Of a stretch of DNA of 12,149 bases, positions 6,978 through 12,149 are shown one piece after another. Made by a program: the position numbers and the translations under genes. Under the pieces are notes generated by a model, which was given only the letters and a program-made list of their open reading frames with translations, did no database searches and was not told the origin of the DNA. Numbering within the stretch: the stretch's first letter is position 1; every line of letters begins with the position of its first letter. Origin of the DNA: Phascolarctobacterium succinatutens CAG:287 (GTDB lineage: Bacteria > Bacillota > Negativicutes > Acidaminococcales > Acidaminococcaceae); the NCBI RefSeq assembly GCF_000434895.1, contig NZ_FR892793.1:65606-77754 (forward strand), read 5' to 3'.

Positions 6978-7036
6978 GCGCCGGTGTTATCATTATCTTA
7001 ATATTATAAATAATTACAGGCGAGGAGGTCCGCATT

Positions 7037-7963
7037 ATGTCCATCAGAGAAATTTCCTTTTCTTCTGCCAACGGCAGAGATACCATCAAGGCATGGTCTT
7101 ACAGTCCTTTAGGCAAACCGAAAGCTATTGTACAGCTGATTCACGGCTACGGTGAGCATTCACGCCGCTATCTGCATATGATCAGCAAGTTCAATGAAGC
7201 AGGCTTTGTAGTTTTTGCTGATGACCATCTCGGTCATGGAAAAACCGGCTATGACGGAGGCACCTTGGGTGATCCGCATTCCGGCGGTTATATGACTTAC
7301 CTGAAGGATGAAAAAGCCTTGCATGATATTGCTAAAGAGGCTTATCCTGAGCTGCCGTATTTCGTTTTCGGCCACAGTTGGGGTTCTATGCTGGCGCGTG
7401 CTTATGCGTCAATCTACGGTGAGGATATCAAAGGTATGATGCTGTGCGGTGTCTGCTCGCAGTGGCAGGGCTGTGAGGATGCCTATGTTAATGAAGAATT
7501 TAAGGCTGCTTATGAGGAAAATCCGTATCAGCCATGCGGCGTCTGGTTTGAGCGTGTTTTCTGCGGTATGACGGACAGGGTGGAAAATCCAAATGGTCCG
7601 GCAGATTGGATTGCAACAGATCCGCGCATTGTTGAGGACCATGCAGGCGATATGTTCAATACCTTCGATACTACGCTGGAGCTGTGCTATGATTTCGTGC
7701 AGTTGTATCATTATATTGAAAATGATGAGTGGGCTGCCAAGGTGCCGCAAAATATTCCCAGTTACCTGATTGCCGGTGATCAGGATCCCTGCGGTAATTA
7801 CGGTGAGGGCTTGTATCATGTAGCAAATCTGCTTGCCAAAACAGGACATAAGGTTTCCGTAAAGCCGTATCCCGGCTTCCGTCATGAAATTCACAATGAG
7901 CTGTGCCTGCGTGACGAAGTAGAAGCAGGCTTGATTAAATTTATGGATGATTGCTTAGCGTAA
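7037..7963 (+). CDS. Alpha/beta hydrolase, monoacylglycerol lipase/lysophospholipase-like
   Basis: This cytoplasmic serine hydrolase of 308 residues belongs to the Hydrolase_4 (S33-like) group, whose members cleave monoacylglycerols, lysophospholipids or other carboxylic esters. The oxyanion-hole segment LIHGYGEHSRRY is at 34-45 and ADDHLGHGKT at 61-70. The nucleophile elbow GHSWGS puts the catalytic serine at 114. The acid is probably Asp250 in AGDQDPCG and the base His283 in GFRHEIHNE. A lid or cap region at about 140-235 is rich in acidic and aromatic residues and contains several Cys. No signal peptide is seen. The start has GAGGAGGT seven to eight bases upstream, so translation should be efficient. 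It is a single gene bounded by terminators. The substrate cannot be named from sequence. Confidence 0.9.
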   Translation: MSIREISFSSANGRDTIKAWSYSPLGKPKAIVQLIHGYGEHSRRYLHMISKFNEAGFVVFADDHLGHGKTGYDGGTLGDPHSGGYMTYLKDEKALHDIAKEAYPELPYFVFGHSWGSMLARAYASIYGEDIKGMMLCGVCSQWQGCEDAYVNEEFKAAYEENPYQPCGVWFERVFCGMTDRVENPNGPADWIATDPRIVEDHAGDMFNTFDTTLELCYDFVQLYHYIENDEWAAKVPQNIPSYLIAGDQDPCGNYGEGLYHVANLLAKTGHKVSVKPYPGFRHEIHNELCLRDEVEAGLIKFMDDCLA

Positions 7964-7972
7964 AATAGTTAT

Positions 7973-8004
7973 AAAAAAGGGGCTGCCTTACGGCAGCCTC
8001 TTTT
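7973..8004. terminator. Bidirectional terminator between hydrolase and HAD-IA genes
   Basis: A ten-base-pair stem with one G-U pair (7978-7987 with 7992-8001) and the tetraloop TTAC is flanked by A-rich sequence on the left and TTTT on the right. It can act for the plus-strand hydrolase and the minus-strand phosphatase. The right flank overlaps the phosphatase stop codon. Confidence 0.88.
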
Positions 8005-8650
8005 ACTTTATAAGCTCCCATATATCGCTTACATTTTCAGCTAGCAGCTTAGCGCCGTGTGCTTCCAAAAAGGCGCGGCCTCTGAAGCCCCAGCAGGCGC
8101 CGATGCAGGCAACGCCTGCATTGCGGGCGGTGTCGAGGTCGGTATCCGAATCACCGATATAGATAGTGCTTGCGGGCTCAGCCTTTAATTGCCGCATGAT
8201 TGCCAGCAGCATATCCGGCGCAGGCTTTTTGGCGATGCCGGCGCGCTCGCCGCAGGCAGCGTCGAGCTGGCCGTCAAAGTATTGCTTAGCCAGCGCTTGT
8301 ACGCCGTAATCTGCTTTGTTGGAAACAATGGCGGTGCGGCAGCCTGCAGCGCGCAGCTGCTGCAAAAGCTGCGGCACGCCTTCGTAGGGGCTGGTGCTGT
8401 CGGCGCAGTGCTGCTTGTAGTATTTGTTGAAGCTGGCAAAAACCTCCTCCTGCAGCTTTGCAGGTGTGTCAGCCGGTACCGCACGCTCAATCAGCTTGTG
8501 AATGCCATTGCCGACAAACAGGCGTACCTCGTCTGTGGTGCGCTGAGGCAGCTTATGCTCCGCTAAAGCATAATTGGTAGCGGCAGCTAAATCTGCCAGT
8601 GTGTTGAGTAAGGTACCATCAAGATCAAAAATAATGGTTGTATATTTCAT
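8003..8650 (-). CDS. HAD-IA phosphatase, phosphoglycolate phosphatase-like
   Basis: This cytoplasmic haloacid-dehalogenase-fold phosphatase has 215 residues, typical for the Gph/PGP group. Motif I FDLDGTLLNT holds the nucleophile Asp9 and Asp11. A helical C1-type cap follows at about 16-85. Motif II IVSNK supplies Ser110, motif III KKPAPD supplies Lys142, and motif IV GDSDTD supplies Asp167 and Asp171. The site is complete. Phosphoglycolate is the usual annotation for this architecture, but such enzymes often act on pyrophosphate or other small phosphoesters, so substrate is uncertain. The start has AAAGGAG eight bases upstream. The gene is divergent from the HAD-IIA phosphatase gene, with about 100 bases between them, and ends within the shared terminator. 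Confidence 0.93.
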   Translation of the reverse strand: MKYTTIIFDLDGTLLNTLADLAAATNYALAEHKLPQRTTDEVRLFVGNGIHKLIERAVPADTPAKLQEEVFASFNKYYKQHCADSTSPYEGVPQLLQQLRAAGCRTAIVSNKADYGVQALAKQYFDGQLDAACGERAGIAKKPAPDMLLAIMRQLKAEPASTIYIGDSDTDLDTARNAGVACIGACWGFRGRAFLEAHGAKLLAENVSDIWELIK

Positions 8651-8690
8651 GATTAATCTCCTTTTGAACTTCAGATTTTCTTCCTCGTCT

Positions 8691-8699
8691 ATTGTAGCA
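8691..8699 (-). promoter_or_regulatory. Predicted extended -10 element for the HAD-IA gene
   Basis: On the minus strand TGCTACAAT matches an extended -10 (TGNTATAAT with one mismatch), about 40 bases upstream of the ATG at 8650. There is no good -35, as is common for extended -10 promoters. It lies about 20 bases from the -10 of the divergent gene, so the two promoters must overlap. Confidence 0.45.
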
Positions 8700-8717
8700 C
8701 AAATAAGGCAAATGCTT

Positions 8718-8723
8718 TATAAT
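8718..8723 (+). promoter_or_regulatory. Predicted -10 element for the HAD-IIA gene
   Basis: A perfect TATAAT lies 31 bases upstream of the ATG at 8754. The best -35-like hexamer, TTGTAG at 8692-8697, is 20 bases away, which is too long for an optimal promoter. Activity may be weak or need an activator. Confidence 0.4.
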
Positions 8724-8753
8724 ATTGTTATATTTAAGTATGGAGGATAGGGC

Positions 8754-9563
8754 ATGACTTATGATTACGCTCGCTTAGCGAAAATTAAGTGTTTTCTTTT
8801 TGATATGGACGGAACCATTAACCTGGGTAACGAACTGATTCCGGGTATGGAGGGCTTTTTTGATAAATTGAAGGCAGCAGGCAAGGAATATTATCTGCTG
8901 ACAAATAATTCTTCCCGTAGCCACGAGCATTATGTGCAGAAGATGAACGGACTGGGAGTACCTGTTACACGTGAGAATATCTTGATTTCATCAGATGCGT
9001 TGACCAACTGGATGCAGAAGAACAAGACGGGCGCGAAGCTGTTTGTGCTGGGAACGCCGCAGCTGTTGGCAACAATTGAGGAAGCAGGTTTTACGCTGAC
9101 GAATACGTTGGAGGAGGGTGCTGATTATGTAGTCGTAGGCTTTGACCAGACACTGACATATGACCGCCTTACTACCGCCTGCCGCTTGATTGACAAAGGT
9201 GTGCCGTATGTTGCTACGCATCCTGACGTGCGCTGCCCGATTGAAGGCGGCGAATTCATTCCTGATACCGGTGCAATGCTGGAGCTGATTAAAACTGCTA
9301 CCGGCAAAAAGCCACAGCTGATTTTCGGCAAGCCTTACAAGTATATGGTGGATGTGGTTTTGGACAAAACCGGTTATAAAAAAGAGGAAATTGCTATGGT
9401 GGGTGACCGCCTGGCAACTGATATTGCCTTTGGCCTGAACAATGACATTCTTTCGGTGATGGTGCTGACAGGTGAAGCGACTATGGAAGATGTAGAAAAT
9501 GGTTCGATTAAGCCGGATATTATTTTGCCGCATGCTAAGGAAATTCTGCAATATCTTGGTTAA
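8754..9563 (+). CDS. HAD-IIA phosphatase, NagD/p-nitrophenylphosphatase-like
   Basis: This 269-residue cytoplasmic HAD hydrolase has the class IIA layout, with a large C2 cap between motifs II and III. Motif I FLFDMDGTINLG gives Asp17 and Asp19, motif II LLTNNSS gives Thr50-Asn52, and the cap contains GADYVVVGFDQTLTY (122-136). Motif III is in IFGKPYKYM (Lys193), and motif IV VGDRLATDI gives Asp218 and Asp223. All catalytic positions are present. Relatives dephosphorylate nucleotides, sugar phosphates or phosphoglycolate and are often called house-cleaning enzymes. The start has GGAGG about eight bases upstream. The M24 peptidase gene follows 43 bases downstream without a visible terminator, so the two may be cotranscribed. 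Confidence 0.93.
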   Translation: MTYDYARLAKIKCFLFDMDGTINLGNELIPGMEGFFDKLKAAGKEYYLLTNNSSRSHEHYVQKMNGLGVPVTRENILISSDALTNWMQKNKTGAKLFVLGTPQLLATIEEAGFTLTNTLEEGADYVVVGFDQTLTYDRLTTACRLIDKGVPYVATHPDVRCPIEGGEFIPDTGAMLELIKTATGKKPQLIFGKPYKYMVDVVLDKTGYKKEEIAMVGDRLATDIAFGLNNDILSVMVLTGEATMEDVENGSIKPDIILPHAKEILQYLG

Positions 9564-9606
9564 TAACGGATAAATATTTTGTCTTGATAATGAAAGGAGT
9601 ATTGCT

Positions 9607-10833
9607 ATGGCTGTTTTGGAGCAGACTGCTGTATTGACTGATGCTATTCGCCCGGTGCCTGCGAGTGAGCTGGAGGCGCGTCTGGAGAAGTTTCGCCGAC
9701 TGATGGATGAAATGCATCCCGGTTGGGAAATGGCTGCAGTCAATCATAAGATTGCGATGTATTATTTTACGGGTACGATGCAAGAAGGCGTGCTGCTGAT
9801 TCGTCCGCAGGATGCAATTTTCTGGGTGCGCCGCAACTATGAGCGCGCAGTAAACGAATCGCATTTCGGCGATATCCGTCCGATGCACAGCTTTCGTGAG
9901 GCTGCTGCCTATTATGGCAGTGCGCCGCGCATTATGTATGTAGAAACGAAGAAGGCTACCTTGGACTGGGAGCGTATGCTGCATAAGTATTTTGCTTTTG
10001 AAGAGGTTGGCTCCTTTGATGCTGTGCTGCAGGAGCTGCGTCTGCGCAAGAGTGCATACGAGCTGCAGCAGATGGAACACTCCGGCGCTATTCACGAAAC
10101 AGTGCTGGATGTTGTTGCTCCTAAGCTGATTCATGCAGGTATCAGCGAGGCTCAGCTGGCTATCGAGCTTTACAGCGAGATGGTTCAGCGCGGTTCGCAC
10201 GGAACGGCGCGCTTTAACCAGGCCTTGGGCGAAGAGGTTATAGGTATTGCTTCCTTTGGCAAGAGCGGCCTGGTACGTACAGGCTTTGACGGCCCCGGCG
10301 GTACCGGCGGCACCTGTATAGCGGTGCAATCCATAGGCAATGCCTTCCGCAAGCTGAAGTCCGGTCGATTGGTTTATCTTGATGTTCCCTGCGGTTTTGA
10401 CGGTTATCATACAGATAAGACTGTCGTATATTATTTCGGCAGCCTGCAAAAGGACGAGCAATGCGCAAGACTTTTGGCGGCGCAGCAGCGTTGCCTGGAG
10501 CTGGAACAAGAGGTAGTGTCCATGATGATGCCGGGTGAGCCGATTGAAAACCTGTATCTGCGCACTATGGAAAAGTTTGATAATGTTTACGGTGATGCGT
10601 TTATGAACGGCGGTAAATTCCTGGGGCACAGCATTGGTCTGGTGATGGATGAAGCACCGGCTATAGCCAAGGGCTTTAAGCAGCCGCTGGAGCCAGGCAT
10701 GACCTTTGCTGTAGAGCCTAAAATTGCTTTGCCTGGCTTGGGCCTGGTGGGCACGGAAAATACCTATGTGGTTACGGAAAAGGGAGCCCATTCGCTGACC
10801 GGTCGCTCACACGCACTGCGTGAAATTGAATAG
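9607..10833 (+). CDS. M24 family metallopeptidase (Xaa-Pro aminopeptidase/prolidase-like)
   Basis: The protein has 408 residues: a creatinase-type N-terminal domain (about 22-145) and a pita-bread M24 domain (about 150-400). The dinuclear metal ligands are all present: Asp259 in LVYLDVPCG, Asp270 in GYHTDKT, His341 in FLGHSIGL, Glu370 in FAVEPKI and Glu384 in VGTENTYVV. The motif that usually reads GHGIGLxxHE here reads GHSIGLVMDE, so the second His is Asp348. Substrate preference may therefore differ from classical prolidases, and a non-peptidase role (creatinase-like) is possible. No signal peptide is seen. The start has AAAGGAG seven bases upstream. It probably shares a transcript with the HAD-IIA gene upstream and ends at a terminator shared with the convergent nicotinamidase gene. 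Confidence 0.9.
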   Translation: MAVLEQTAVLTDAIRPVPASELEARLEKFRRLMDEMHPGWEMAAVNHKIAMYYFTGTMQEGVLLIRPQDAIFWVRRNYERAVNESHFGDIRPMHSFREAAAYYGSAPRIMYVETKKATLDWERMLHKYFAFEEVGSFDAVLQELRLRKSAYELQQMEHSGAIHETVLDVVAPKLIHAGISEAQLAIELYSEMVQRGSHGTARFNQALGEEVIGIASFGKSGLVRTGFDGPGGTGGTCIAVQSIGNAFRKLKSGRLVYLDVPCGFDGYHTDKTVVYYFGSLQKDEQCARLLAAQQRCLELEQEVVSMMMPGEPIENLYLRTMEKFDNVYGDAFMNGGKFLGHSIGLVMDEAPAIAKGFKQPLEPGMTFAVEPKIALPGLGLVGTENTYVVTEKGAHSLTGRSHALREIE

Positions 10834-10847
10834 TATTACGGTAAAAC

Positions 10848-10883
10848 AAAAATGCTGCGGGCGTTATGCCAGCAGCATTTTTT
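10848..10883. terminator. Bidirectional terminator between M24 and nicotinamidase genes
   Basis: An 11-base-pair arm pair, AAAAATGCTGC (10848-10858) and GCAGCATTTTT (10872-10882), encloses a further GGC/GCC stem with a five-base loop after a single G-A mismatch. A- and T-runs at the two feet allow function in both directions. Confidence 0.9.
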
Positions 10884-10892
10884 GTAAGTTTC

Positions 10893-11531
10893 TTATTCAG
10901 TTAATTCCTTGGCGCATTCTACGAATTTTACTCCGGCCGCAGCCATTTCCTGCATAGCGCTTGCGACAGTTTCGGGAGCAATGCCGCGGCAGGCAGCTTT
11001 GTTTAGGATAACATCGAAGCCTGCCGCCTTCAGCTGCAGTACAGTGTTTTTTACACAGTAATCGGTTGCCAGACCGCCGCAGATAACGGTGGAGATACCG
11101 TGGCAACGCAGATATTCGATGGCACCGGTGGAAAGAGTGTCCTTCAAGTCATGGTAGCAGGCACCGTAGGGATGCTTATCTGCTTCAATGCCCTTGAAAA
11201 CTTGATAATCATAGGCAGCTTCATCAAGGCCGTCGATGAAGTCAAAGCCTTTGGTGCCGATAATAGCATGTGCCGGCCAACGGATATCAAGATCGGGATA
11301 GCCGTTGATGGGAGTGAGCGGAGCGTGCTCGGCGTCGCTGATCCAGAGCGCGCAACGGCTGTGCGCGTCGCGGGAAGCGAGGCGCAGGCTAGCGAACTGT
11401 GCCTGGGCATTCAGCTCGGGAGCAATGGTGTCGCCTTCGGCAACCGGCAGCTCGTCGGGGCAGACCGGGGTGAAGGTGTTTTGTGCGTCAATATCAAAGG
11501 AGGCAATGTATTTTTTTTCCGGTAATTGCAT
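10893..11531 (-). CDS. pncA: Nicotinamidase (isochorismatase-fold)
   Basis: PncA hydrolyses nicotinamide to nicotinate and ammonia for NAD salvage. From the ATG at 11531 the protein has 212 residues, a normal length. The triad is visible: Asp15 in FDIDAQNTF, Lys113 in QVFKGI, and nucleophile Cys159 in GGLATDYCVKNT. The metal-site residues of nicotinamidases are also present: Asp55 and His57 in SRDAHSRC and His88 in WPAHAI, which separates it from plain isochorismatases. The start at 11531 is preferred over an upstream ATG at 11579 because the extra 16 residues are low-complexity and lie in the promoter; its ribosome binding site (CAGGG) is modest. It is monocistronic. Its -35 element touches the haemagglutinin remnant on the right, so its upstream region marks the border with the AT-rich segment. 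Confidence 0.92.
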   Translation of the reverse strand: MQLPEKKYIASFDIDAQNTFTPVCPDELPVAEGDTIAPELNAQAQFASLRLASRDAHSRCALWISDAEHAPLTPINGYPDLDIRWPAHAIIGTKGFDFIDGLDEAAYDYQVFKGIEADKHPYGACYHDLKDTLSTGAIEYLRCHGISTVICGGLATDYCVKNTVLQLKAAGFDVILNKAACRGIAPETVASAMQEMAAAGVKFVECAKELTE

Positions 11532-11564
11532 AGTGAACCCTGCTTTCTGTTTTAATTTAGACTT

Positions 11565-11593
11565 ATTGTAGTATACCACCGTGATTTTAGCAA
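11565..11593 (-). promoter_or_regulatory. Predicted promoter of pncA
   Basis: On the minus strand TTGCTA (-35, 11588-11593) and TACAAT (-10, 11565-11570) are separated by 17 bases, about 35 bases upstream of the pncA ATG. The -35 overlaps the first codons of the haemagglutinin-like remnant. An overlapping TATACT is present but lacks a suitable -35. Confidence 0.55.
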
Positions 11594-11726
11594 TAGGGAA
11601 AATGGTTTTGCTATCAGTATTGCAAGTGGTAACGATATTAATATAAAAGGTGGCAACGTAGCCAGTGAAGCAGGAAAAGCCGACCTTGCTGCCGAAAATA
11701 ATACGAATATCGCTATTGTAGAGTAG
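11589..11726 (+). pseudogene. Start-less 3' remnant of a filamentous haemagglutinin (FhaB/CdiA-type) repeat gene
   Basis: The frame ending at the TAG of 11724-11726 encodes ASGNDINIKGGNVASEAGKA followed by DLAAENNTNIAIVE. The pattern of GNDINI, KGGNV and a further (E/G)N-x-NI unit is typical of haemagglutinin repeats in two-partner-secreted exoproteins (FhaB, CdiA). The frame is open only back to 11556 and has no ATG, GTG or TTG, so it cannot be an intact gene. The left limit of homology is set near 11589 by eye. It has no toxin domain. The AENN tetrapeptide recalls the VENN motif that precedes CdiA toxin domains, but it fits equally well as part of the repeat. The stop is eight bases before the next gene. 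Family is fairly sure; origin by deletion or recombination is inferred. Confidence 0.7.
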
Positions 11727-11734
11727 GTGAAATC

Positions 11735-12149
11735 ATGTTAGGATTATTAGATATATATATTGAGCGTGATACTTTTCAAATCTCTGTATTAGTATATCAT
11801 ATCAACTCAATAGGCTTTGGTGAAGCTATGAAAGAGTTGATAAACGTAAAGAACATGTCACATTTGAAAAAGTCGGTTGAAGATGCAATTGCTTTAAGCT
11901 TATCAGAGTATAAGAGAGATATAGAAAAGTGCAATTTTTTTAAACTTACAAAATATAAAACTTGGAATAAGTTCTTTAGTGCACATTATGTTATTGGAAT
12001 AACATATGATGATGAAAAATTGTTATATAGAATAAGAATGCCTGAAAGAGATAAGAAAACTAAATCATTTGGTAATACTGTAAGTGGTTTTGAGTTTAAA
12101 ATAAAGAAGGAAGAATTTGATTCTCAATTTGATGGTATAATTAAAAAAA
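11735..12149 (+). CDS. Unrecognised AT-rich gene, candidate orphan CDI immunity protein, 3' end outside window
   Basis: The frame is open from ATG at 11735 to the right edge (138 codons). TAGGTGA lies six to seven bases before the ATG and overlaps the end of the haemagglutinin remnant. The product has no signal peptide or membrane helix. It begins MLGLLDIYIERDTFQISVLV, has a helical, charged middle (MKELINV, then LKKSVEDAIALSLSEYKRD), and later alternates beta-like and Lys/Glu-rich segments such as HYVIGITYDDEKLLYRIRM and FEFKIKKEEFDSQF. I do not recognise its family. A small acidic/basic cytosolic protein placed directly after a haemagglutinin-repeat 3' end is where CDI immunity genes are found, so this is the leading guess. 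GC content is roughly 27 per cent in sampled lines, far below its neighbours, which suggests transfer. Confidence 0.8.
   Translation, partial: MLGLLDIYIERDTFQISVLVYHINSIGFGEAMKELINVKNMSHLKKSVEDAIALSLSEYKRDIEKCNFFKLTKYKTWNKFFSAHYVIGITYDDEKLLYRIRMPERDKKTKSFGNTVSGFEFKIKKEEFDSQFDGIIKK

Noticed and set aside
8991..9743. Minus-strand open frame of 250 codons
   Set aside because: Antisense to the HAD-IIA phosphatase with all four HAD motifs. No plausible start signal or recognisable motif.
9535..10791. Long minus-strand open frame of 418 codons
   Set aside because: It is antisense to the 3' end of the HAD-IIA gene and to M24, which has a complete metal site and good ribosome binding site. The antisense product is rich in Gln, His and Ser with no domain pattern, as expected from mirrored codon bias.
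11711..11726. AENN read as a VENN-type pretoxin motif
   Set aside because: Only nine codons follow it before the stop, so no toxin domain can be attached, and the residues fit the register of the haemagglutinin repeat.
1..12149. tRNA, rRNA, CRISPR arrays, insertion sequences
   Set aside because: No cloverleaf-like segment, regularly spaced repeat series, transposase motif or terminal inverted repeats were seen on reading both strands by eye.

Overview
The window looks like chromosomal DNA of a diderm Firmicute, most likely Negativicutes (an Acidaminococcaceae or Veillonellaceae relative is a guess, not shown). It combines Firmicute-type proteins (a SpoVB/YtgP-like flippase, a reverse rubrerythrin, strong GGAG ribosome binding sites) with a small signal-peptide-bearing beta-barrel that ends in Phe, which implies an outer membrane. 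Most of the window has moderate GC content. The last ~420 bases are sharply AT-rich and look acquired.

Layout: positions 1-2456 (minus strand) hold a compact tetrapyrrole operon in the order precorrin-2 dehydrogenase-like gene, hemA, hemC. Its genes overlap, hemC runs off the left edge, and a candidate promoter and Fur-like palindrome lie upstream. Next come two single minus-strand genes: a reverse rubrerythrin (2724-3269), with its own terminator and a strong promoter touching a PerR-like palindrome, and an outer-membrane barrel (3431-4042). Divergent from the barrel, a plus-strand pair encodes a MurJ/SpoVB-family flippase and a membrane-anchored M23 (LytM) peptidase (4221-6783), followed by a terminator. 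Then follow a plus-strand monoacylglycerol-lipase-like hydrolase (7037-7963), a minus-strand HAD-IA phosphatase (8003-8650) convergent with it over a shared terminator, a divergent plus-strand NagD-like HAD-IIA phosphatase (8754-9563), an M24 metallopeptidase (9607-10833), and a minus-strand nicotinamidase (10893-11531) convergent with M24 over another shared terminator.

From about 11589 the character changes. A start-less remnant encoding a filamentous-haemagglutinin-type repeat (about 45 codons) ends at 11726. Eight bases later begins an AT-rich gene that runs off the right edge. Its position directly behind a haemagglutinin 3' end is where contact-dependent inhibition (CDI) immunity genes sit, but no toxin domain lies between them. 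This is the most unusual part of the window: probably the edge of an orphan CDI immunity island joined to the nicotinamidase promoter. The rest is mainly core metabolism and envelope housekeeping, with plausible iron and peroxide control sites.
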